From contig CM075187.1 in assembly GCA_037577475.1 (NCBI GenBank), positions 1,399,046 to 1,463,045 on the forward strand: 64,000 nt of DNA, given 5' to 3'. Shown here in pieces: positions 46,601 to 56,900 of the stretch (positions are counted from its first letter, which is position 1; every line of letters begins with the position of its first letter). The stretch is from Chaunax sp. Z400. Lineage: Eukaryota; Chordata; Actinopteri; Lophiiformes; Chaunacidae. The notes under the pieces are model-generated. The model saw only the letters and a program-made list of their open reading frames with translations, was not told where the DNA came from and searched no databases. Made by a program: the position numbers and the translations under genes.

Positions 46601-48399
46601 CGACCCATTAACAGCTTCCGTATGATTGAGAGGCATTACTTCCAGGGACGCCTGCTCAAGAACTTTGACTTCGACTTTGGTTTTTGCATCCCCAACAGCT
46701 GCAACACGTGTGAACACATCTATGAGTTTCCACAGCTCCCGGACGACCTCAGTGAGTTCTCTCCTCTGCACAGTGCAGCACACGTGTGATTGGTCATTTC
46801 TGACTGACGCAATTGCCATTTTCACACCCAGCTCCCACGTTGTATAAGTACTGCAGTAGATGTTCTTGGGTCCATGTTAGTGTTGGTGTTAAAATGAGGT
46901 GTGGTCAGGTGTTAAAACAGGTGTGGTCAGGTGTTAAATAAGGAATGAGGTGTGGTCAGATGTTAAATGAGGTGTGGTCAGGTGTTAAATGAGGTGTGGT
47001 CAGGTGTTAAATGAGGTGTGGTCAGATGTTAAATGAGGTGTGGTCAGGTGTTAAATGAGGTGTGGTCAGGTGTTAAATGAGGTGTGGTCAGGTGTTAAAT
47101 GAGGTGTGGTCAGGTGTTAAATGAGGTGTGGTCAGGTGTTAAATGAGGTGTGGTCAGATGTTAAATGAGGTGTGGTCAGGTGTTAAACAAGATGTGGTCA
47201 GGTGTTAAAAGAGGTGTGGTCAGGTGTTAAAATGAGGTGGTCGTGTGTTAAAATGAGGTGTGGTCAGGTGTTAAAAGAGGTGTGGTCAGGTGTTAAAATG
47301 AGGTGTGGTCAGGTGTTGAATGAGGTGTGGTCAGGTTTTAAAAGAGGTGTGGTCAGGTGTTAAAATGAGGTGTGGTCAGGTGTTGAATGAGGTGTGGTCA
47401 GGTGTTGAATGAGGTGTGGTCAGGTGTTAAATGAGGAATGAGGTGTGGTCAGGTGTTAAAAGAGGTGTGGTCAGGTGTTAAAATGAGGTGTGGTCAGGTG
47501 TTGAATGAGGTGTGGTCAGGTGTTGAATGAGGTGTGGTCAGGTGTTAAATGAGGAATGAGGTGTGGTCAGGTGTTAAATGAGGTGTGGTCAGGTGTTAAA
47601 TGAGGAATGAGGTGTGGTCAGGTGTTAAATGAGGAATGAGGTGTGGTCAGATGTTAAATGGGGTGTGGTCAGGTGTTAAATGGGGTGTGGTCAGATGTTA
47701 AATGAGGTGTGGTCAGGTGTTAAATGGGGTGTGGTCAGGTGTTAAATGAGGTGTGGTCAGGTGTTAAATGAGGTGTGGTCAGATGTTAAATGGGGTGTGG
47801 TCAGGTGTTAAATGGGGTGTGGTCAGATGTTAAATGAGGTGTGGTCAGGTGTTAAATGGGGTGTGGTCAGATGTTAAATGAGGTGTGGTCAGATGTTAAA
47901 TGAGGTGTGGTCAGGTGTTAAATGGGGTGTGGTCAGATGTTAAATGAGGTGTGGTCAGGTGTTAAATGGGGTGTGGTCAGGTGTTAAATGAGGTGTGGTC
48001 AGGTGTTTCAATAAATTACATTAGCTGCCTTTTCCAAGATGTTTTTGAGGTGACTGCGTCTGTAGAAATGAGTCTTTGTGTGATAGGTTCTCCAAACTAT
48101 TTCACTGTATGAACCTGGACTATGAACTTTCTCCGTGGACTTTAGATTATGATCCTTAGATCATTTGTTCCAATAGATATTAATGTTGATATGACTTCGT
48201 ATATATTATCACATAATAATCCATCTATGTTTGTTTCATGTTCCAGTCATCCTTTCTTACCTCTTTCCTCCCTCCTCCTCTTCCAGTTTGTCAAATGGTG
48301 GCACACCCTTACGAGACCAGATCAGACAGTTTCTACTTTGTGGACAACAAACTCATCATGCACAACAAGGCGGACTACGCCTACAACGGTGGTCTGTAA
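43670..48399 (+). CDS. unc119b: UNC119B, lipid-binding trafficking chaperone, five exons
   Basis: Exons: 43670-43904, 45667-45780, 46380-46488, 46579-46751, 48287-48399; 744 bp, 247 residues (human UNC119B about 251). The N-terminus is a Gly/Lys-rich disordered region (KTGGGMLKKLKSRR). The conserved beta-sandwich follows from about residue 75: DYLCKPEDNVYNIDFTRF, KIRDLETGTVLFEIAKPP, AGRFVRYQFTPAFLKL, VEFTVGDRPINSFRMIERHY, LLKNFDFDFGFCIPNS, ending HPYETRSDSFYFVDNKLI and DYAYNGGL. UNC119 proteins extract N-myristoylated cargo such as transducin alpha and nephronophthisis proteins and release it in cilia through ARL3. The spacer after FEIAKPP differs from human, as expected for the B paralogue. 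Intron 4 holds a long minisatellite. Confidence 0.96.
43905..45666. other. unc119b intron 1
   Basis: A 1.8 kb AT-rich intron. No further exon was recognised and no clear repeat class can be assigned. Confidence 0.55.
46895..48007. repeat. 22-bp minisatellite array in unc119b intron 4, about 50 units
   Basis: The dominant unit joins GAGGTGTGGTCAGGTG and TTAAAT. Variants are GGTCAGATGTTAAAT, TTAAAATG, TTGAATG, GGGGTGTGG and an inserted GAGGAAT block. It occupies most of the 1535-bp intron between the exons ending at 46751 and starting at 48287. Variant units cluster, for example TTGAATG at 47318-47540 and GGGGTG at 47659-47970, which indicates block-wise growth. Confidence 0.95.
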
Positions 48400-49439
48400 T
48401 ACCTGAAGGGAAGAATGCGTGCAGAGGATTGAGTTCCTAAATCATCTTTTTGGGGGACAGAAGTCACTCCTTTGTGGACAAACATTTGTGAGACTTGGCG
48501 TATCATGTCTGCCTTCATGTGAAACTGCAGATCCATCATCAGAACCTCATACAGCTCAGTTCCTGGGACCTTATCATATCATTTTACTGCTTGAACTCTT
48601 TTGCCTTAAGTTTCTTGGCGTCTCTGCTGGAAAGGGACACGATAGATTGTGTTAGTCGTAACTTTGTTTCTACAGATGTCGCCAGCTGATGTTTGCTTAA
48701 ACTACCTTTTGCATTTGACAATTGTGTTTCCTGTTTGGAAAAGCGAGCAAAAACTATGTTTTACAGTATTTTTAGTCATAGATGATCATGTAGCACTAGT
48801 TTAATTCTTCCTTAAATATCTATCAGTCATGTCAGAAGTTAATGTTTTATGTCAACATTATGTTTAATGTTTTAAGTCAAGAACAGCATGAGCTCTTCAT
48901 GAGGTCATACACTAATATCTGTTACATTTTTATGACGAAGTCGACTGTTCTATCAACTTACAACCTCAACACTCTGGGATACATGAACAGCAGAATGTGA
49001 CTTTTCCTGCCGTCTGTCTCTAAAACGGTTTGTTCTTCCCGCTTATCCACTCCAATCTCGGTTGTTTCATCCTGTTGAGGTCTTCCTGGTTTCTTTAGCT
49101 CAACAGCACTGTGATTCCACGCTTCAGGAGCCGAGGATAGCCCGAAGACATGATCGCTGCTCCGTTCAGGTTCTCTACAGCACACATGACAGCAGGGATA
49201 CCGCTTTTTAGATCTGGTTCAAGAACCAGTTCTGTTCAGGACTGTTAGAACCTTTGTGCGTTCGAGTGAAACAGCCCGGAGATGTGTTTATGACAGATAT
49301 TTGTTATTATTGAAAAAAGACAAAGAAGACAAAAACTTTCCTCTGTCCTCTAGACAACGACACGCCTTCATGGTTCACACTTCAGGTCAACCTGCTATTT
49401 TTGTATGTTTGTTCCAACTGAGCTGCAACTTTTAGTTTC

Positions 49440-49790
49440 ATTAATACTTCCACCAAGGAGGTTATGGTTGGTTTGTTTGTCAGCAGGATTACTGGAAAAG
49501 TTATAGAACAAATTTCTCAAAAAGTTGTCGAGGTTGAGCTGGGGACAAATCCATTAAATTTTGTTTGCAGATCCAGACTCAGGGTTTCTTTTTTTTATCC
49601 TTTTCTTCAACGAAATCTTTTGACATTCTCTCTAATTAAGTAAAACTAAACCGATTTCCACAAAACCTTGTGGAAGGATGGGGCATTTATCAGATAAGAA
49701 CCCATTAAACATTGTCCTGGGTCACCTCCTTTGGTGCTACGCTGCTGTAAAACCGAAAATGAGCATTGTTAACTGATGACATCACCATAA
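49440..49790 (+). repeat. Dispersed repeat with CCACCAAGGAGGT terminus
   Basis: It starts TTCCACCAAGGAGGTTATGG, then TTTGTTTGTCAGCAGGATTACTGG and CCGATTTCCACAAAACCTTG. Similar termini are at 36715, 54443 and, inverted, near 55460-55495 and 60700-60770. No coding capacity was recognised. Confidence 0.6.
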
Positions 49791-49794
49791 GATC

Positions 49795-50071
49795 TAGCAC
49801 ACATCAGAGTCTGATCTGGATCCAAGTCATATTCTGGATCTGGTGATTCGGAGTGTTTAAATTTATAGGACTCACAGAAAATTCACTACTGTGAGATAAC
49901 AAATAATAATGATCCAGACTGACCTGAGATCAGATTGTAGCTGAAACTGATTCTGTTAGGGGACAAATTTGTTCAGTTCCTGATCTAGATCCTGAAGAAA
50001 ACCACCATCAAACTAATAATGATACCAATGTGATCCAGATTCTTGGGGCAGGTTTTCATGGTCCAGGAGTC
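49795..50071 (-). repeat. Dispersed repeat, minus-oriented partner of an inverted pair
   Basis: It is the reverse complement of the 41281-41535 repeat: GATCTAGCACACATCAGAGTC, TTCTGGATCTGGTGATTC, GATTGTAGCTGAAACTGATTC, GATCCTGAAGAAAACCACCATC, GGGGCAGGTTTTCATGG in that order. Confidence 0.8.
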
Positions 50072-50421
50072 TCATGATGAGGGTCAACCTATCAGGGGAT
50101 TGATGGTTTTAGGTGACATACTGGAGAAACTGAGCTGCCCTGGTGGAGGATTTTGCTGTCTGGTTGTTTATTAGAAGACATTTTAAAGCTCTAACATTTG
50201 TCTCTTTTCTACACGTCTTACATTTTCTGTTACTGACTGACATAAACTCCTTTCTCTTAGTAAAACAATCTAATCTAATCTCTGAGTCAGAATAATTTCA
50301 CTGACGAGCTAGTTTTGAGTTTATTTTATTAAGTAATTGGAATCAGTTCCTCGTGACGATCAGACAACATTACCCAGAATCCTCGACTAAAAACAATTCA
50401 GCCACTAGCAGCGCGTGCTTC

Positions 50422-52202
50422 ATGATGGCGGCCCCCGCTGAAAAGATGCTGTGTGACTCCAGCAGCAGCGACGACGAGGCGCTGAGAAGATGTCAGGAGG
50501 CGGTTTGGGAGACACGGAGAGAAGAGAAGAAAGGTGAGAGGTTTCCTGCCGTTCTAGTGAATATATATGAACAACCGGACGAACTTCAGGAGAAACTTTG
50601 GCTTCGTCGTCAAATGTTAGCTAAAGCTACATGGCTGACAGACGGCTCTCTTCTTCTGTGGATTTGACCTGTTCAGACATGAAATATTACCTGTTAACAA
50701 GCTGCTATGTCCGTATGTTGTAGATGGGGACACAAATGTGCAACAGTCAAAGCGGTGAGTACATGAACTCGAGTACTGCACCTAAAGTACCGTTACATTT
50801 GAGGTAATTGTACTTTGTGGAGTTAAGGGGAGAGTTAAAGTAAACTGCCTGTGATGGACATCAGATAAATGACATGACGTCAGGCCTTACTGCTGTCTGA
50901 GACCCGCATTCAAATGTGACAAACCTTTATTCATATTATTCTTTGTAAAAATGCAATAAAGGGAGATTTCACTGCGTTTTTCCAAATCTGGACCACATTG
51001 GACCAGGTCACCCTGAAAACCACTTATTCCTAGAGATGTGAAATATTTCTTCTTTGATTTCATTTTCACAGACAGAATAAAGGTTTCACAAATATGAAAT
51101 AATGTGCATGAATATGTAGCATCTCTGGGATAATCTGGTCCAGATTTGAAAAGTCTAGGAGTAGTAGTTTTTGAAAGAGACCTGGTCTAAATGTGAAAAA
51201 TGTGGTGAAATCTTCCTTTTATTGAATTTAAACATATGAAATTAATAATAAATTATTACTGGGAAGAGAAAACACTGCATAATAGTTTCTGTATCTCCTT
51301 ACAGTGTAAATTGACTGTATTAACCATCTTCCTTTGAAAGCTACATAATCCACGATGGTGATTATTAGAGATTAAATAAATCTGAATGTTGTCTTGCTGT
51401 GCTGCAGTGTTGTCGTTGCCCAACACGAACATGATGGAAACGAGCTCCAGGTCACTCAGGGCTTTCGAACACATGTTGCTAAAAAGTTAGGAGCCATTCT
51501 TGACAGGTGAGAAGTTTGACTCTGACGATGGTTTAATGCAACAATCTCACATCCAACAAGGAAAAGATGCTCCTGTCTTCTAACCTGTCTCTGACTGTCA
51601 GTTGGATTACAGAGAAACAGACTGAAACTTCATCCTGTGTGGAATCAGGAGAATGTGATGATGATGATGATGAAGGTAAAGTTTCTCTTTAATTTGATGC
51701 TTTTATTGAGATTCTCTCCTCTTTAAATGTTCCTGTTTATTTTCTCTCTTAGGATTCCGTCTGTTTTCTACGTCAGTCCTGGGACAGACAGCTGATGATC
51801 CTCCAGCCCCCGTCAGGCGTCGGCCTGCTCCTAGCTCCAGGTTCTTCTCTCTGTTTTTATTTTAAAGATTAGCTTCTGTACTCCTTTAAATTAACATTCT
51901 ACATTTCTCTTGGTCACAGTGACAGCGACAGCGAGATGGAAATGAGGCTGAAGGAGGCGGCGGTGTCCGTCAAAGATCTCTTACCCTCACTGTGCCCGAC
52001 GCCATCAGTGGAGCCCCCCTACTCTGAAAAAGTAAAGGAAAAGAAGAAGCTGGTGGAGGAAGAGGAGAGCCACATAGTTAAGAAGAAGAAAAAGAGGAAA
52101 CAGAATGGAGGAGGGAGTGACTCTCCTCCTCAAACAAACGGTGAGCGCCGGAGCTCGGAGCAGGAACAAGTCAAAGTAAAACACAAAAAGAAAAAGAAGT
52201 GA
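50422..52202 (+). CDS. custos: Protein CUSTOS (C12orf43 homologue), six exons
   Basis: Exons: 50422-50533, 50724-50754, 51408-51506, 51602-51675, 51753-51840, 51920-52202; 687 bp, 228 residues (human about 260). It begins MMAAPAEKMLCDSSSSDDEALRRCQEAVWE, followed by the conserved ELQVTQGFRTHVAKKLGAILDSWI, an acidic Asp run and EGFRLFSTSV, then DSDSEMEMRLKEAAVSVKDLL, and two Lys-rich clusters (HIVKKKKKRKQ and a VKHKKKKK end) that serve as nuclear localisation signals. In Xenopus, Custos has been described as a Dishevelled-binding Wnt modulator at the nuclear envelope that affects beta-catenin entry; this function is known there and inferred here. The exon 5 donor (CAG|GTTCTT) is weak. It is convergent with hnf1a, as in human. 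Confidence 0.94.
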
Positions 52203-53983
52203 AACACAGAGGAAGAAGCTTCGAACTGAATCTTTTCTGACTTATTGTTCATGATGGGATGTTTGTTTTTCATTCAAGTCTGTCACAAGCTTGAAATATT
52301 GATTATATTTTCTGAAGCCACGTTTCAGCAAATACATCACAGTTCAAACGTTCTTCTTGTACTGTCGATCACAGCTGTTCCCTAAAGATGCTGAAAAAAA
52401 GAAAATTTAAATTCTGTCACTACCCCTTTTTTTTTTTTTTACAGAGATGGAGACCCGTCTCTATTCCACCTTTGTTTATTTAGACTGAACAGAACAATGC
52501 GGACAGAACATCGCACCAATGTTTGATTTTTAGATCGTGCAAAAGAGCAGCGGCATCTAATGTGAGGTTTTCACATCGAGCAGCGACAACAAGCATTTAG
52601 CGTCTGTTTGCGTGTTGTTTGATCTCGTCTTCCGCTCTGAGAATAAGGAGCTGCTGGACCCATGGTCCAGCTGTGGTCTCCCTATACTGAAGACATTTTT
52701 GGTTGATTTTCCTCTTTGAGTTAGCTGCTAACTGCTACTAGCTGCTTCTTAAATCTTGGGCTGTGAGTCGCACACATAACACCTGACCTGTCCTACCTCC
52801 TCGTCGGCTCACTCCTTTTTCTAAAGACATCAAATCAGCGTTATTACTACCTCTGCTTCTGGCTCAGAGGAGGAATAACAAGCCCCCCCCATTACACCTT
52901 CATTACTTTTATACTGAACAGTGAGGCTCAATAAAGGCATAACAGCTCCGCCTTGAACCGGCTGTGTGAAAAGGGCTATTATCCACCCAATGTTGATTAA
53001 AAGTCTGAAGTTTCTAAGTCCACCAATCATTCCTGGAGCTTCACAGTAAAACAGCCTTTCTTCTTAACACCTGAAGATGAAAACTAGTTTTAAATAAAGC
53101 GTCTGAGGACAAATCCCCCGACTCCTGCAAAAAATCAGCACAACAAATGCATCAGTATATGACGTATCCTCCAATCCTATAGTAGGTCTAGAGTAGTGAT
53201 TGTTTTTGATATCTATGCTATGGAGTCACCTTAAAATCATCTTTTCATGGAAAACTCAAGATATGTAGAAACGTCTAAGGTTTAAAAGCCACAGCTTCTT
53301 ACTGTATGGTTAATATATGTGTAAAGTTTGGTTATAAATGGAACATAGTCATCAGTATTTTTTGTCTGGACTATATTTTGCAAACGTTTCGTTCCAGCTC
53401 CACTAAACGTCATACGTAAATCAACCATGATGACAGGTTCTGCCTTTCAGTATTTGGATTTTTCTACAATCCTATTGAGTTTTCCATGGAAACATGATTT
53501 TCAGGTGACTGAAGGTTGGTCATCTTCTCCATAGCATGTATCCAGAACGATATCCAGGCTCACCAGAGGAGTGGAGGTAACATCATCTCCAGACTGAACC
53601 ACGCTCCCACCTCCCTCATGTACTTCAGAGAAATGTTTTCTGGATTAAGAAACTTCATCCCATTTTTAATCATCATGAGTAGATAATGACTGACTTCATT
53701 TCTGGCTGCATGACAAAGCAGGTAACATGAGTTTCTTTGTAATGTACAATTTGTGAATATCACTAAACATTTTAATAAAAATACATTTGTGTTGATTTTC
53801 AGTGATCGTCCTATCAAAAGTGAATCTTCTCATGTCGATTCTTGTTCGTGTTACAGCGGTTCGGAGTTTCAGAAACATCAGAGCTGAATCGTCTCTGTGG
53901 GTTTCCTTTTTCTGGACATTCACACCAGAGGTAGCCGTCAGTCCAGAACCCCGTCACGCTCCGGAGTCCGGCTGACGCTGAGT
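52203..53983. other. custos / hnf1a convergent intergenic region
   Basis: It contains both 3' UTRs. A poly-T tract lies at 52427-52440. A degraded MITE-family fragment lies at about 53030-53100 (CTTCACAGTAAAACAGCC, AACACCTGAAGATGAAAACT). No further gene was recognised. Confidence 0.5.
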
Positions 53984-56900
53984 TTACTGTGCAGTAGACA
54001 CCATCTGTGTAGGAATGTAGGAGCTGATGTCTGTCGGTGAGGGTGCGAGGAGGTGAGACTGATGGCTTTGTGTTGAAGCAGGATAAAGCTCCAGGCTCTC
54101 AGAGGAAGCTGTAGACAGGAAATAGAGGAGTCGTTTATCTGGGCTGCAACGCTTTTGGCAAAAATCACTTACTTTTCAGCACAGAGTCACTAAAGTCCAC
54201 ATGCAGGTTTCTTTACCTAAACCAGACGTCACAACCTTTACAACCCCGAGTCTGCTGTGAAGAAGATGCTGTGTAAAACAAACTATAGTAACACTCGGGC
54301 CAAACAATCAAACTTATGTGTGTCAAACTGTTACCGTATAGCAGCTAAATACAAATCCTACAAATACATATTTGGCTCCAACAGATCTGGATTATCTTTA
54401 TCTGCACCACACTATACACTCATCGATATCAACATCATAGATATTACCTTCACCAAGGAGGAGGTTTAAGTGACCGGTTAGGTCTGTCTGTCAGCAGGAT
54501 TACATAAAAACTACTGGGTGGATTTACATGAAACTTGGGAGATTTGGGAATATGGCCAGAAGAGCCCATGAAATGTCGCAGTGGATCCGGATAAAGGGGT
54601 CGATTTGGGAATCTTCTACCACTTTTTTGAACATTGCAAGACTTTTTTACGGAGCCCCCCTAGTGTCAGTTGAGAGAAAAAAAATCCATCTGTAAATCCG
54701 TACCCACGGTTTAGCAATCGGATTATGAACCCGTGCCCTCCAATAGTGTGCGTTCCATGTAGTCTACTATTGGAAATTGCTAAACCGTGGGTATGGATTG
54801 CTAAACCTACTTTTTTGACTGCTCCTGTCAACTATGTTTAAACTAAACGTAAGTGCGTGGATATTGTCCTGAAGAAGGAACCCTTGCATTTTGGAATAGA
54901 TCCAGATAAAGAAGATGGAGCTATAATGTTTTTTTTCACTTTCTTTAACATTGTGAGAACCCTGAGGGAAACCGTTCAACTCACAGATTTTACAGATTTG
55001 TTACAGATTTGCATGAAACTTCAGTCAGAGGTAGACATCAGGGGTCCAAACAGGTGATTACATTTTGGGAGGAGAAATTAGAATAGACAGTAGAGCGCAG
55101 ACCTCCACCAAGGCCCAGCAGTCCCCTTTAATTCAATCAAGCCTTATCCTAACTCACAGGCCTGTAAACATAATTTAAAGGGCAGACTACCCACTATGAA
55201 AACATATTTAAATCTGGTGGATTCAGATTTTTATTTGGGTCTGCACCAAAATATACATAGATACCAACCCCCTAAATATGCATGATTTTTATTTATCATT
55301 ATTCCGTTAGAAATTCCCCATCACACCATGTTAAAGTGATAAAAGAAATCCTCAAGCCTTTTTCTCCTGATCCACACCAACATTTAATGGGATCTATTCT
55401 GTCCCAAGACCCATCCTCCTGAGTTTACTGGATCCTGCTAACAAGCCAACAAACGGATACAGGTGAAAACATGACCTCCTTGGTGGAGGTAAAAAGGCTG
55501 TTGAAGGTCTTTAGTTCTTGAATGAATGAATTGTGCGTCGTGCTGAATGGTAATTGTTGGTCTGAAACTGAAAACGTCATAGTAAGATGTAGAGGTCATA
55601 CCTGGTACAGGTGTATGTGGCTGCAGGTGTAGAGTGTCTTCTTGTAAAGGTGAGTTTGTCTGTTCCTCCAGATCTGTTGTCAGAATCTAAACCAAATGAA
55701 AGGACAGTTTTTACCAACATAGTGTCATCCGTGCCTTTACAGACCAACCAGCCCAGCATACCCAGTTACCTGTCTGACAGTCGCCAGGCTGGTCAGTGTC
55801 CCCAGGCTGCTGCTGTCAGCAATGACCATGGCCTGAGACAGCAGACTGGACGAATGGTACTGGGGCGAATCCGATCTGTTGTACACTGTAATGAGTAACA
55901 GGTGAATGAATCTTTACTCGACAGACGTCACAGATTCATGTTGTTATTGTAGCCTTACTGTGACATGGCAGCTGTGCCATGGTCGCCATGAAGGGACTGG
56001 CACCCATGTGACTCTGGAGCTGCTGTGATATTGGCTGCTGGGGAGAGGCGTGAAGCTGCTGCTGGAATGAGATTGGCTGGAGAGTGGTGAATCCGCCCAT
56101 GTTGTTGATGACGGGGACGGTCTGAGGCTGCGTGGAGGCTAAACCTGTGAAGCACGTTGTTCTGTCAATCTTTGTATTCTCTCTTCAAAACAAACGGAAG
56201 CTTATAGGATCACTGCTGTAAGGAAACTATTTTCCAATGTGTGTATGTCAGTCCCTGTGTTTAATCTAAATGAGAAAAAGAATGCCTGCATGTGCACTTA
56301 AATCTGAATGTGAACAGGAATCTGCAAATATGTATTCAGAATCTGTGTGTGCATGAAGAGATTCATAATTATACAAATCTGTATTAAAATGTATTGAGAT
56401 TTGTAAATGTGTAGATAAATCTGTATTTTCAGATGTATTTGCAAATTTACAGATCTACGTATTTACAAATTTGTCAAGATATGTACAGATCTATGTACGT
56501 ATTTACAGTTTTTCTAGACTTTTACAGATCTGTGTATGTATTTGCAGATTTTTCTAGATATTTCCAGATCTATGTACATACATGTTTACAAATTTCAATA
56601 CCCTTGCCAATCTTGGATATTTTTTATGAACGTAAAAATCTAATTATAAATTTAAATTGAATATATATTTGCACATTTCTGTGCACATTCACGAATCTTA
56701 GTGCACATTTAGATGCAGATCATTTTGCACATTTACATCTCTGATCCACACAGATTGAGATACAGTTACACATCTGTGTAAATAGTTTTGCTACATATTG
56801 GACCCATAGAAACTGGAGAGTGTTGTTACTGATGAGGAGCGATGACTCCCCTAGGCTCATGACGCTGGGCAGCGAGGCCATGATGAAGCTCTGGGAGGAG

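Larger units (their letters stand above)
48400..50421. other. unc119b 3' UTR and custos upstream region
   Basis: From 48400 to about 49430 the DNA looks single-copy and probably contains the unc119b 3' UTR. From 49440 it is dispersed-repeat DNA (separate entries). About 200 bp before the custos ATG should hold its promoter and 5' UTR; no TATA box stands out. Confidence 0.45.
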
